From Chryseobacterium aahli (GTDB lineage Bacteria; Bacteroidota; Bacteroidia; Flavobacteriales; Weeksellaceae), in NCBI RefSeq assembly GCF_022699665.1, contig NZ_JALDNB010000001.1, forward strand, positions 186,001 through 250,000: DNA of 64,000 nt. The letters are read 5' to 3'. This document shows, one piece after another, positions 1 to 8,563 of the stretch. Each line of letters begins with the position of its first letter. Positions within the stretch are counted from its first letter, which is position 1. The notes beneath the pieces are model-generated. The model saw only the letters and a program-made list of their open reading frames with translations. It was not told the DNA's origin and ran no database searches. The position numbers and the translations under genes are program-made.

Positions 1-28
1 TACCAACATTCAGTAAGGAAAATATCCT

Positions 29-637
29 GTGATTTCCAACCATCCACTTACCGCAACTTTGCAGAATTCCTATACCGAATACGATATGGTCTACACCAAG
101 CAAGTCTACAGCGGAAAAGGAAAAGACGTTGCCATGGCAGACCATGAAAGAGATGTCGCTTACACCAATCTTAAATCTTTTCTGGACGGTTACCGAAAGC
201 TTCAGTCTGCACCCAATTATCAGTCGGCGGAAGCTTTGTACGGTGTTTTCAAAACTTTTGGGCTTGATCTCGACCGCTTAAGCTATTCCTCACAAACCGC
301 ACAGATGAAAAAGCTGATTGAAGCTTTGGAAAGTCCGGAAAATCAACAGAAAATTGCACTTCTTTCTCTCAACACGGCTTTCGCAGACATGAAAACAAAA
401 CACGAAGCTTTTGAAACGATCTTTGGCGAACAGGCAGAAGCCAATGCGGACCTCAGACAGATGACCAGCGCAAGCGCCATCCGCAAAGATCTGGAGAAAA
501 ACCTCAAAACCTATCTGAATTTGCTCACCGCCATGAAAGACGTTCCCGATTGGAAACTTCTCTACAGCGATACCAACGAGCTGGTAAAAGCAGCGAAAAA
601 TTCGGAAGTAAAACGAAAGGAAGAAAAACCGGAATAA
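29..637 (+). CDS. DUF6261-like protein, 5' end missing or disrupted
   Basis: The 202-residue frame is mostly helical, and the stretch around VYSGKGKDVAMADHERD followed by LKSFLDGYRKL resembles DUF6261 proteins of Bacteroidota, whose function is unknown. The frame begins at a GTG, with an in-frame TAA just upstream at 14-16 and no convincing start. The neighbouring frame reads PTFSKENIL up to a TGA at 30-32, which could be the missing N-terminal part joined by a one-base shift near 24-31. The gene is therefore either cut by the window edge plus a frameshift, or a pseudogene. A hairpin terminator follows directly. The family name is from memory of the sequence style and is moderately sure. Confidence 0.55.
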   Translation: MISNHPLTATLQNSYTEYDMVYTKQVYSGKGKDVAMADHERDVAYTNLKSFLDGYRKLQSAPNYQSAEALYGVFKTFGLDLDRLSYSSQTAQMKKLIEALESPENQQKIALLSLNTAFADMKTKHEAFETIFGEQAEANADLRQMTSASAIRKDLEKNLKTYLNLLTAMKDVPDWKLLYSDTNELVKAAKNSEVKRKEEKPE

Positions 638-645
638 ATAGAATG

Positions 646-669
646 ACTCAGCAGATTGCTGAGTTTTTT
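646..669 (+). terminator. Rho-independent terminator
   Basis: The arms ACTCAGCA and TGCTGAGT close a 3-base loop and are followed by a T run. It sits 9 bases after the stop of the DUF6261-like gene. A terminator of nearly the same stem (AACTCAGCA) follows the HTH gene at 3364. Confidence 0.8.
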
Positions 670-696
670 GTTGGAGTAATATGAAGTCGAGTCGTC

Positions 697-1423
697 GTCA
701 GTTCGAGTGTTTTTCCAAAGGAAAAATGTATCGAGAACTTTTTGAATGATGCACAAGTTTTGTTTTTCAGCTCATTGGTTCTCGATACAAATTCTTTCAG
801 AATTTTACTCGAACTGACGGGTTTTTCATAGCAGATATTATGAACTATATTGATGAATGTTTGTATTACAGTGATATTTCTAAATTATAAACAATGTCGT
901 CAGTTCGAGTGTTTTTCCAAAGGAAAAATGTATCGAGAACTTTTTGATTAGCCGACAAATTTTGTGCTTCGCTTCGCTGGTTCTCGATACAAATTCTTTT
1001 AGAATTTTACTCGAACTGACGGATTTGTCATAGCAGATATTATGAACTATGTTGATGAATGTTTGTATTACAGTGATATTTCTAAATTCTAAACAATGTC
1101 ATCAGTTCGAGTGTTTTTCCAAAGGAAAAATGTATCGAGAACTTTTTGAATGATGCACAAATTTTGTTTTATACTCACTGGTTCTCGATACAAATTCTTT
1201 TAGAATTTTACTCGAACTGACGGATTTGTCATAGCAGATATTATCAACTATGTTGATGAATGTTTGTATTACAGTGATATTTCTAAATTATAAACAATGT
1301 CGTCAGTTCGAGTGTTTTTCCAAAGGAAAAATGTATCGAGAACTTTTTGAGTGATGCACAATTTTTGTTTTATACTCACTGGTTCTCGATACAAATTCTT
1401 TTCAGAATTTTACTCGAACTGAC
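697..1423. repeat. Array of four long inverted-repeat elements
   Basis: Four copies of a roughly 122-base element lie at 697-818, 899-1020, 1101-1221 and 1302-1423, giving a period of 201-202 bases. Each copy starts with GTCAGTTCGAGT (the third starts ATCAGTTCGAGT) and ends with its complement ACTCGAACTGAC. Inside are further paired blocks, GTATCGAGAAC and GTTCTCGATAC, so each copy can fold into a long imperfect hairpin. The roughly 80-base spacers are also nearly identical, so the whole 202-base unit was copied. No frame stays open through it and it encodes no recognisable protein. Related single copies lie at 59996-60116 and, as a half copy, 55973-56013. Confidence 0.9.
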
Positions 1424-1522
1424 GAATTTATGATAGTAAATATCATCAGTATTTATTTAGAAATATTAGTATTAAAATAATACTTTTGGAATACTAAATT
1501 ATTCAAAGGAATTATTACGTTA

Positions 1523-1981
1523 ATGAAAAATTATATCATTATTTTAATCTTATTATTGTTTTCGTGCAAGGAAAACCCAATTGAAAAAAAGATTGAGTGG
1601 GATTATCTGAATAGTTCATTTAAAAACTCTGATAATCAAGGCCGTCTGGGAATGCTTTGTGGTTATGATACATTTGAGCTGAAACGAATTGATGATTCTC
1701 TTTTTGAAATGAACTTAGCTGAGTTTCAGGGATGGAAAAAGGATTCTAAAAAGTATAATGATACGCTGAAATTAACGGAGAACAAAAAAGTTTTGGATTC
1801 AGCAGGAAATCAGAAAACACAAATTTTAAAATTTTCTAATAAAAATAATGTTAATCTTGAAGTGATGATAGATAAAACCAGAGCTTTTTCAGATTCAATA
1901 AATAATTATGAATATTCCGGAAAAATAAAAATTGAAAATAATAAATTTAAATATTCGTGTGACGAACTTTGGGTAAAATAA
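1523..1981 (+). CDS. Small predicted lipoprotein
   Basis: This 152-residue protein starts with Lys at position 2, a hydrophobic stretch and a lipobox-like LFSC, so Cys15 is the likely lipidated residue. It should be exported and anchored in a membrane. The rest is rich in Lys, Asn and Asp with alternating hydrophobic residues, compatible with a beta-rich fold, but I recognise no family. Two further cysteines occur, in MLCGYD and YSCDELW. It is separated from the next gene by only 5 bases, so the two may be co-transcribed. The low-GC composition resembles its neighbours. Function unknown. Confidence 0.75.
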   Translation: MKNYIIILILLLFSCKENPIEKKIEWDYLNSSFKNSDNQGRLGMLCGYDTFELKRIDDSLFEMNLAEFQGWKKDSKKYNDTLKLTENKKVLDSAGNQKTQILKFSNKNNVNLEVMIDKTRAFSDSINNYEYSGKIKIENNKFKYSCDELWVK

Positions 1982-1986
1982 AAAAT

Positions 1987-2745
1987 ATGAAAAAACTAGG
2001 AATCATCGGCTGCGGCTGGCTCGGAAATCACATCGCAGAACGGTTATCAAATCAATATCAAATTTTCGCAACAACGACGACAGAATCGAAGGTCGACGAA
2101 TTCCAATGTAAAGGATATCAAACGACCTTAATCAGTTTCCCTAATGAATTGGATACAGAGATGAAAGAATGGGAAGCAGCAAAAGAATTAGATGCCATCA
2201 TCATCAGCGTTCCGTTTTCAGGAATCAGAGGTGCCCAGATTCCTATGAATGACAAACGGCAAAACCTGCTGAACTTTCTTGGAGATTTTAAAGGCAAGCT
2301 TTTTCTGATGAGTTCCACCGGAGTTTACGCTGAAAATGATCAAGACTTTACAGAAGATGATCAACCTGCTGAAGAAGTAGAAAGTGAAAACTTTATTTTA
2401 AAAGAATTCCCTAAAACCAATATCTTAAGATTAGCCGGATTAATGGGTGGTCAAAGACTTTTGAAGAATTATAATATTTCAAATTTGGATCAGTTAGTGA
2501 ATCATATTCACTATGCAGATATTTGTTCGGTCATCGAAAAAATGCTGAACAACCAATCGCAATCTAAAGTATACAATGTTGTTGCGCCCATCCACCCGAA
2601 TAAGGAAGAAGTCATCAATGCTCAGAAAGATTTACCTTACGATGGCGAAAGAACAACGATTGGAAGAACAATCTCTCCTGAGAAATTAATGAAAGAACTG
2701 GATTTTGAATTTCAATATCCTGATCCGAGGTATTTTCATTTGTAG
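1987..2745 (+). CDS. NAD(P)-binding epimerase/YeeZ-like protein
   Basis: The protein opens with MKKLGIIGCGWLG, a glycine-rich dinucleotide-binding loop after the first beta strand, followed by a Rossmann-type pattern. This resembles short NAD-dependent epimerase/dehydratase proteins of the YeeZ type, about 250-275 residues long. The later segment LMSSTGVYAEN is the typical strand plus active-site region with Ser/Thr and Tyr, although the usual YxxxK is not obvious. I chose the ATG at 1987 (252 residues) rather than a TTG 18 bases upstream, which lies inside the preceding gene. Substrate is unknown. Confidence 0.75.
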   Translation: MKKLGIIGCGWLGNHIAERLSNQYQIFATTTTESKVDEFQCKGYQTTLISFPNELDTEMKEWEAAKELDAIIISVPFSGIRGAQIPMNDKRQNLLNFLGDFKGKLFLMSSTGVYAENDQDFTEDDQPAEEVESENFILKEFPKTNILRLAGLMGGQRLLKNYNISNLDQLVNHIHYADICSVIEKMLNNQSQSKVYNVVAPIHPNKEEVINAQKDLPYDGERTTIGRTISPEKLMKELDFEFQYPDPRYFHL

Positions 2746-2764
2746 ATTTTTTATGCAGAAAATT

Positions 2765-2925
2765 TTAACGCAAAGATTTAATTTAAAAACCGAAAAAACT
2801 TAAGGAGCAAAGGATTGAGGCAAGCCTCATTAAGCGTGAAAATTTGCCAGCTTTATCAAGTCAACTTGTTGACTCAACTTTGCTCTCTTCAAATATAATT
2901 CGATGGATGAAAATCTTTGCGTTAA
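2765..2925. repeat. Intergenic element with 15-base terminal inverted repeats
   Basis: TTAACGCAAAGATTT at 2765-2779 is mirrored perfectly by AAATCTTTGCGTTAA at 2911-2925, enclosing about 130 non-coding bases. Similar TTAACGCAA starts occur elsewhere in the window (for example near 55690), suggesting a dispersed non-coding repeat family. No transposase is nearby. Confidence 0.6.
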
Positions 2926-2996
2926 TATTTTTGTCTGATAAAAAAGAAGAATTTTATTATATTGTCTCATAAAACGATACCAAAATTGATAAAATT

Positions 2997-3350
2997 ATGA
3001 TAGCTGAAATAGAAAAATATATAGAGATTCAAAATAATATTGATGAGATTCTGAAAAATTCTCCTTTCAAAATGTCATACATCATTGAGAAATCAGGAAT
3101 TAAAAAGCCTACTTTTTTCAAAAAACTAAAAGAAAAAAGATTCACACCGGAAGAACTTTTAGTCATTTCTAAAACGATTGAACCTAAAGAATGGAGAAAT
3201 GAAACCAAAGAAGAAATTCTGGAATCGCTGAAACGTTCAGAAGAAGATTTTAAAAATGAAAGAGTTCATGATTACAAAGAAGTAATAGAAGCAACAAGGT
3301 TACGTTTAGAAAAACATAGAAATGAAAATTACAAATCATTAGAAAAGTAA
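2997..3350 (+). CDS. Small helix-turn-helix protein
   Basis: A 117-residue, highly charged helical protein. The segment MSYIIEKSGIKKPTFFKKL, followed by FTPEELLVIS, looks like a helix-turn-helix of the XRE/phage-repressor kind, at about residues 25-55. The C-terminal half is a long charged helix, possibly for dimerisation. It stands alone, with a strong terminator 13 bases after its stop. It could be a DNA-binding regulator or the antitoxin part of a module, but no toxin-like partner sits next to it. Family assignment is an inference from the helix pattern. Confidence 0.6.
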   Translation: MIAEIEKYIEIQNNIDEILKNSPFKMSYIIEKSGIKKPTFFKKLKEKRFTPEELLVISKTIEPKEWRNETKEEILESLKRSEEDFKNERVHDYKEVIEATRLRLEKHRNENYKSLEK

Positions 3351-3363
3351 TCACAAATACATT

Positions 3364-3390
3364 AACTCAGCAATTTTGCTGAGTTTTTTT
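3364..3390 (+). terminator. Rho-independent terminator
   Basis: AACTCAGCA and TGCTGAGTT arms around a short loop are followed by a run of seven or more T. It ends the HTH gene transcript. Confidence 0.8.
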
Positions 3391-3525
3391 ATCCCTCAAA
3401 AAGCATATTAAATTTCATTCAAAAACCTTTTAAATAGAGCAAATCTATGAATTTGCTATTCCGAAAGTCGATCTTAAACTCTAACTTTATTCTTTCAAAT
3501 TTCAAATTATTAAAAAGAAAAATTT

Positions 3526-5154
3526 ATGAGTTCAGAAAATACAGCATCATTCAAAGAAATTTTTAAAAGCGAAAACGAAATCCCCGAAGAATACAAGATT
3601 CAGAAAATTCACCAAAGAGTTTATCTGTTAAATGGCGAATTGGTAGAGTGGAAGGGCGATGTTACAGAGGTTTATTCCCCGGTCTGCATCCGGACGGAAA
3701 ACGGTTTAGAAAGAAAATTGCTGGGCAGCATTCCCAATATCGGACCGGATGAGGCAATGGAGGTTCTTGATGCGTCGGTAAAAGCCTATAACAACGGCCT
3801 CGGCGAATGGCCAACGATGTCAGTAGAAGGTCGCATCAAATGCATGCAGAAGTTTGTCTACTTAATGATTAAAGAACGTGATCTCATCATCAAATTATTG
3901 ATGTGGGAAATCGGTAAAACTTTACCAGATTCTACTAAAGAATTCGACCGTAGCGTAGATTATATCAACCAAACTATCGATGCTTTAAAAGATTTGGATC
4001 GTGAGTCATCTCGTTTTCAACAAGCGGAAGGTACTATTGCACAAATCAGAAGAGCGCCGTTTGGAGTGGTTTTAAGCATGGGGCCGTTTAATTATCCTTT
4101 AAACGAAATTTTCACAACGTTGATCCCTGCATTGATCATGGGGAATACGATTATATTTAAACTTCCTAAGCATGGTGTCTTGGCGCATTACCCTTTGTTG
4201 AATGCTTTTAAAGAAGCTTTCCCAAAAGGAACGGTGAATACTTTATACGGTAAAGGTTCAGAAATTATCACTCCAATTATGGAAAGTGGTAAAGTGAATG
4301 TTTTGGCATTCATTGGTTCGAGTAAAGTAGCCAACGGACTGAAAAAACTGCACCCAAAAGTCAACAGGCTTCGTGCAATTTTAAGTTTAGATGCAAAGAA
4401 TGCAGCCATCGTTACCAAAAATGCCAATCTTGATATTGCCGTGAGCGAGATTATTCTCGGAGCACTTTCTTTCAACGGACAGCGTTGTACCGCTTTGAAA
4501 CTGATCTTCGTACAGAAAGAAGTTGCCGAAGAATTTACTGCTAAATTAACTAAAGCCGTTTCCGAATTAAAACCCGGATTGCCTTGGGAAAAAGACGTGA
4601 AAATTACGCCACTTCCCGAAGCTAATAAACCGTCATACCTTAAAGAATGCATTGAAGATGCTGTATCTAAAGGAGGAAAGGTTCTTAATGATAACGGTGG
4701 ATATAATGAGGAATCATTTGTTTTTCCTGCTGTAGTTTATCCGGTGAACAGCGATATGAAATTATATCATGAAGAACAGTTCGGACCTATTATTCCGGTT
4801 GTGCCATTTGAGACTATTGAAGAACCTATTGATTATCAGGTGAACGCTTCTCACGGGATGCAGGTAAGTATTTTCAGTGAAGATGCGTTGGAAGTTTCTC
4901 AATTGATTGATCCTTTTGTGAATTTGGTGAGCAGAGTAAATATCAACTGCCAGGCTCAGCGTGGCCCCGATGTTTTCCCGTTTACTGGAAGAAAAGATTC
5001 CGCGGAAGGTACACTTTCTGTGTTTGATGCGCTTCGTTCGTTCTCGATCAGATCTTTGGTTGCTGCAAAGTCTACGGAATCCAACAAAAATCTTCTGAAC
5101 ACCATTGTCAGAGATCACGATTCTAATTTTTTGAGTACTGATTATTTGTTTTAA
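3526..5154 (+). CDS. gapN: NADP-dependent glyceraldehyde-3-phosphate dehydrogenase (non-phosphorylating)
   Basis: A 542-residue aldehyde dehydrogenase superfamily enzyme. Visible family features are the catalytic-Asn block GPFNYPLN (Asn189), the cofactor segment FKLPKHG near 211, FIGSSKVAN at 262, and the nucleophile in FNGQRCTA (Cys321). Length and overall sequence fit the GapN-type enzyme that oxidises glyceraldehyde 3-phosphate directly to 3-phosphoglycerate with NADP in the cytosol, supplying NADPH while bypassing phosphoglycerate kinase. The usual ELGGK block reads SLDAKN (287-292), so the general-base Glu position is Ser287. This looks like a subfamily trait rather than damage. It is monocistronic, with a terminator at 5177. 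Confidence 0.75.
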   Translation: MSSENTASFKEIFKSENEIPEEYKIQKIHQRVYLLNGELVEWKGDVTEVYSPVCIRTENGLERKLLGSIPNIGPDEAMEVLDASVKAYNNGLGEWPTMSVEGRIKCMQKFVYLMIKERDLIIKLLMWEIGKTLPDSTKEFDRSVDYINQTIDALKDLDRESSRFQQAEGTIAQIRRAPFGVVLSMGPFNYPLNEIFTTLIPALIMGNTIIFKLPKHGVLAHYPLLNAFKEAFPKGTVNTLYGKGSEIITPIMESGKVNVLAFIGSSKVANGLKKLHPKVNRLRAILSLDAKNAAIVTKNANLDIAVSEIILGALSFNGQRCTALKLIFVQKEVAEEFTAKLTKAVSELKPGLPWEKDVKITPLPEANKPSYLKECIEDAVSKGGKVLNDNGGYNEESFVFPAVVYPVNSDMKLYHEEQFGPIIPVVPFETIEEPIDYQVNASHGMQVSIFSEDALEVSQLIDPFVNLVSRVNINCQAQRGPDVFPFTGRKDSAEGTLSVFDALRSFSIRSLVAAKSTESNKNLLNTIVRDHDSNFLSTDYLF

Positions 5155-5176
5155 AGAATAACTTAGTTATATTATA

Positions 5177-5200
5177 AAACCTGCTGTGAGGCAGGTTTTG
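5177..5200. terminator. Bidirectional hairpin terminator between convergent genes
   Basis: AAACCTGC and GCAGGTTT arms with a TGTGAG loop lie between the stop of gapN and the stop of the convergent gene at 5206, with T-rich sequence on the plus side. Confidence 0.7.
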
Positions 5201-5205
5201 TTGTT

Positions 5206-5706
5206 TTATTTATTCATTAATATCTTTTCAATAGACTCTACAATTTCTTTTTCTACACTTTCTTCATTTAAGCTCTCAAGCGTGTAGGTTTGCTCTTTCA
5301 TGGCGGCAGTTCCGGTTCCGTTTTGGAAAATGGTGTCCTGATGAACGCCTATTTTTTTATAGAATTTATCGGCAATGAACATAATGTGCGGAAACTTATT
5401 ATTGGTATAAAAATTAGAATCCACATTTCTTGCAATCTGAAGTTTGATGTTGGTTTGCCCATTTATTCCTGTTGCGTTTTTACTTTCTTCATTCAGAGAG
5501 ATTTTGCAACCATAGCCATTTTGTCTCAGCATTCTTCTGAACTCCTGCATTTTTGGGTCGATAAGGTTTTTGCACAATGTTTTAAAACCTTCAATAAATA
5601 AATCTTCTTCGCTTTTCTGCTTTTCCTGACTTTCTTTTAGTTTCTGGTCTTCTGTCTTTAAATTTGAAAACAGAGAATTCAGTTTATTTAAATTTTCTTC
5701 TTTCAT
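5206..5706 (-). CDS. Conserved hypothetical protein
   Basis: A 166-residue protein with no signal peptide or membrane helix, so probably cytosolic. Residues 1-40 are very rich in Lys, Glu and Gln and likely helical or coiled coil. The rest (LFIEGFKTLC onward) looks like a compact mixed alpha/beta domain with RNGYGCKIS and an aromatic FPHIMFIADKFY stretch. I do not recognise the family. It is a single gene convergent with gapN and shares its hairpin terminator. The sequence itself gives no functional clue. Confidence 0.7.
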   Translation of the reverse strand: MKEENLNKLNSLFSNLKTEDQKLKESQEKQKSEEDLFIEGFKTLCKNLIDPKMQEFRRMLRQNGYGCKISLNEESKNATGINGQTNIKLQIARNVDSNFYTNNKFPHIMFIADKFYKKIGVHQDTIFQNGTGTAAMKEQTYTLESLNEESVEKEIVESIEKILMNK

Positions 5707-5970
5707 TTGATCTTGTATTTCGAATTGGTTTTTGATGCACCAATTTTTTATTTCTTTAAATATTTTTCAAATATAAATAAATCAGGGCAAAATGCATTTG
5801 GTAAATCTCAAAACATCAATAATAAACCTATAGATTCTCCAGAAAAACCATAAAAAAATGGACAGCAAAATATCTGCAGCCCATTTTTATTTATAATGAT
5901 TTCGTTTAGTTTAAGATTGATTTAACTTTTAATCATTAAGATTTTTTCTAACCTTTTAGAATTTCTGAGA

Positions 5971-6630
5971 TTATCTTCTCTCTCTTCCAATCTCTGCTAC
6001 CACAAGCGTTCCTGCAAGATTATCATGCAGACATTGATTTTTTTCGTTGAAGAAAAACATCAGATAACCGATGAAAAATGTAAGAACATTGAGGATGTTT
6101 GCGAAGAAACGACCTGTAGACTGTCCAAAATTAATTTTAGCACCATCGGTACTTACTAATTTGATATTGACCGCTTTTTGTCCAAGGGTCTGCTGATCTG
6201 CGCTGCAATGCATCAGTGCAAAATACAGCCACCCGGGAAGTATCGGGATAATAGCAGACGGCAATACGATGATTAAAACATCAAGTATTCTTGCACCCAA
6301 TCGCTCACCAAAATTGGCGAAACGGTAGTGTACGATGTGGTTTTGCTCGTAGACTCTGATGGTATTGTTTGATAAATATTCTACATAACCGATTTTCTGT
6401 TTTATCGAAGTTTTTTGAGGAATGTGTATCGGTAAATTGTTGCTTACAACTGGTGGTGGAATGAGATTAAATAAGCTTTTAAGTTCTTCGATTTGTTCTG
6501 CTTCTGTCCAGTTCGTAATGCCTCCATGCCAGACGAGATCGTTTTTTTTGATATTTAATTCCTTCAGTTGTTGAATTGTAAACGGACCTTTTCTATCAGA
6601 TCCATCAATGAGAAAGTATTTTTGTTCCAT
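5971..6630 (-). CDS. GYF_2 and RDD domain membrane protein
   Basis: A 219-residue protein with two parts. Residues 1-55 (YFLIDGSDRKGPFTIQQLKE with VWHGGITNW) match the GYF_2/DUF4339 domain, probably a peptide-binding adaptor. Residues 95-215 form an RDD domain: RLGARILDVLIIVLPSA is the first membrane helix with its Arg and Asp residues, TLGQKAVNIKLV is the linker, and NILNVLTFFIGYLMFFF is a second helix, followed by CLHDNLAGTLVV. RDD proteins are inner-membrane proteins, some with transport-related roles. Its own function is unknown. It is transcribed alone, and no partner gene is apparent. Confidence 0.85.
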   Translation of the reverse strand: MEQKYFLIDGSDRKGPFTIQQLKELNIKKNDLVWHGGITNWTEAEQIEELKSLFNLIPPPVVSNNLPIHIPQKTSIKQKIGYVEYLSNNTIRVYEQNHIVHYRFANFGERLGARILDVLIIVLPSAIIPILPGWLYFALMHCSADQQTLGQKAVNIKLVSTDGAKINFGQSTGRFFANILNVLTFFIGYLMFFFNEKNQCLHDNLAGTLVVAEIGRERR

Positions 6631-6810
6631 AATTTGTATTTATTTTATCTCTTAAATAGGATATAAATTGTTCATTTAAGAATTGCCAAATATAAAGAAC
6701 CTCGTTCATTCATGAAAATGTTATTTTGTAATTTTTTTGGCCTAAATCTAAAAAGAAATGAACCGCAAAAATCTTGCAGTCCATTTTTATTTGTGGTGAA
6801 TTATGTGATG

Positions 6811-7641
6811 TTAATTTTCTCTCAAAAATGAAGTAATAGCATCGTTCAGTTGTTCGGCATGAGTGACGTTTAAACCATGCGGAGCACCTTCGATGATCAC
6901 AAACTTATTGTCTGCAATACCTTCTGCAGCTTGCTTTCCGGCTGTTTCGATTGGGACGATCTGGTCATTGTCACCATGTACAATCAGTGTTTTTACGTTA
7001 ATGCTCACCAATTCAGGGCGGAAGTCTGTATTTGCCCAGCTTTCAGCACATTTTATTGTGGCGATTGGAGAGGCGTGTGAGGCGATACTCCAATCGTAAT
7101 TAAGCTGTGCTTGACTTACGGTTTGTGAGAGCAATCCGTAGTTGTAAAAGTTTTTGTGAAAGTTTTCAAGGAAAGTAACTCTGTCTTTTTTCAGGCTATC
7201 CATAATTCCATCTAAATCTTCCTGTGGAACACCGTTCGGATTGTCATCTTTCTGTTTTACCAAAGGAATAATTGAAGAAATTAATGCGATTTTATCTACA
7301 TTTTCAGATCCGTAATTGGTTATGTAACGAACTACTTCGCCGCCACCCATTGAAAATCCGAAAAGGATAACATTTTTTAGTTCTAATTGAGTGATTAATT
7401 CATGCAAATCAGCGGCTAATCCGTTATAATCATAACCCGCCAAAGTAGGTGCTGACTTCCCGAAACCTCTTCTGTCGTAAGTAATCACACGATAACCGAG
7501 ACTCAGAAGTACAGAAACCTGAAGTTCCCAAGATTTTCCGCTCAAAGGCCACCCGTGAATTAAAATAATCGGCTGTCCGGAACCGAAATCTTCGTAATAA
7601 AGTTCAAAATTTTTGTAGTCTTGTTTTGTAATGTAAGGCAT
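6811..7641 (-). CDS. Alpha/beta hydrolase, haloperoxidase/arylesterase type
   Basis: A 276-residue soluble hydrolase of the cofactor-free haloperoxidase (perhydrolase/arylesterase) family. The oxyanion loop is HGWPLS at 29-34, the nucleophile elbow GFSMGGG gives Ser97, the acid lies in HGDNDQIVP (Asp226) and the base in GAPHGLN (His255). The length is normal for the family (about 270-280). These enzymes hydrolyse esters or lactones and can make peracids, and the natural substrate cannot be read from the sequence. It is a single gene with a 16-base perfect palindrome 17 bases upstream of its start that could be an operator. Confidence 0.88.
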   Translation of the reverse strand: MPYITKQDYKNFELYYEDFGSGQPIILIHGWPLSGKSWELQVSVLLSLGYRVITYDRRGFGKSAPTLAGYDYNGLAADLHELITQLELKNVILFGFSMGGGEVVRYITNYGSENVDKIALISSIIPLVKQKDDNPNGVPQEDLDGIMDSLKKDRVTFLENFHKNFYNYGLLSQTVSQAQLNYDWSIASHASPIATIKCAESWANTDFRPELVSINVKTLIVHGDNDQIVPIETAGKQAAEGIADNKFVIIEGAPHGLNVTHAEQLNDAITSFLREN

Positions 7642-7657
7642 ATTGATATTTTTTGGT

Positions 7658-7673
7658 GTGTTTACGTAAACAC
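7658..7673. promoter_or_regulatory. Palindrome, candidate operator
   Basis: GTGTTTACGTAAACAC is a perfect 16-base palindrome between the hydrolase start (7641) and its upstream region. Its position suits a repressor site. The regulator is unknown. Confidence 0.4.
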
Positions 7674-8043
7674 AAATTTTGCGCCACGACTTGTGTGAAA
7701 TAAAGATGTGGTATGTGTTTCTGGTATTTTAATTATTTTTAACGGATTTGAAATTTAATATGCTTTTGGGCTGTTTGTGTGTACGCAAAACCTTGTCAAG
7801 GGTGACTTACTGTGTTTAATTTTGGAAGCTTTAATCGCAAAGTGAGACAAAGTTTTTTTATGTTCTTGCTGTTTTTAAGGTAAACAAAGTCGTAAACTTC
7901 GGAAAGAAACACAAGTTATTATTAAGGTGATTTAACCTTGACAAGGTTGCCAAATGAAAGATGATTGAAAACTTATTAAAGAAAAAATAAAAAATGTGTA
8001 ACATTTATTTCAAACAACTACTAACTCCATAGAGTTGAAAGCC
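7674..8043. other. Intergenic region with two CCTTGNCAAGG palindromes
   Basis: This gap between divergent genes holds no recognisable gene. It contains two related palindromes, CCTTGTCAAGG at 7791-7801 and AACCTTGACAAGGTT at 7934-7948, differing only in the centre. They could be operator sites for the ECF gene or members of a small dispersed repeat. The bases before 8044 are AT-rich and should hold the sigma gene promoter. Confidence 0.45.
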
Positions 8044-8538
8044 ATGACCTCATTAGAACAGGAATTTTTGCATAAAATAGAAAAGCATAAAGGAATCATT
8101 TTTAAGATTTCTAAAATGTACATGGATGATAAAGATGACCGAGACGATCTTTTTCAGGAAATTACCTATCAGGTCTGGAAAGCGTATGCAGGTTTCAGAG
8201 GTGAAAGTGAATTTTCAACGTGGCTGTACAGAATCGCTTTGAATACGGCGATTGTCTTCTTGAAATCAGAAAAGAAAAGAAGCTTTATCAATAACGAAGA
8301 TTTTACTGATTATAAAATTGTGCAGGATGAATATGACCTCGAAAAGGAAGAGAAACTTTCTGCAATGTATAAAGCAATTAATCAATTAAATCCCATCGAT
8401 AAAGCATTTATCTTTTATTATCTGGAAGATTTCTCAGGGAAAGAAATTGCCGACCAAATGGGAATCTCCGAGGGAAATGTACGTGTGAAAATGAACCGAG
8501 CAAAAAACAAACTGAAAGATATCTTAAACTCAAAATAA
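8044..8538 (+). CDS. ECF-family RNA polymerase sigma factor
   Basis: A 164-residue sigma-70 family factor of the ECF type. Region 2 runs from about residue 8 to 75, with the DDLFQEITYQVWKAY core and STWLYRIALNTA helix. Region 4 lies at about 105-160, with the helix-turn-helix SGKEIADQMGISEGNVRVK. I chose the ATG at 8044 over a TTG nine bases upstream. The gene is followed after 25 bases by a membrane protein that is probably its cognate control partner. Such pairs respond to envelope or other extracytoplasmic signals. The regulon is not known from the sequence. Confidence 0.9.
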   Translation: MTSLEQEFLHKIEKHKGIIFKISKMYMDDKDDRDDLFQEITYQVWKAYAGFRGESEFSTWLYRIALNTAIVFLKSEKKRSFINNEDFTDYKIVQDEYDLEKEEKLSAMYKAINQLNPIDKAFIFYYLEDFSGKEIADQMGISEGNVRVKMNRAKNKLKDILNSK

Positions 8539-8563
8539 TTATCAACTTTTTAAATCAATTACA

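Noticed and set aside
562..756. Minus-strand frame of 64 residues
   Set aside because: Overlaps the coding end of the DUF6261-like gene and enters the repeat element; composition has no coding character.
697..1423. Repeat array considered as a CRISPR array
   Set aside because: Units are 202 bases with similar spacers and internal inverted repeats; CRISPR repeats are about 25-45 bases with unique spacers, and no cas genes are near.
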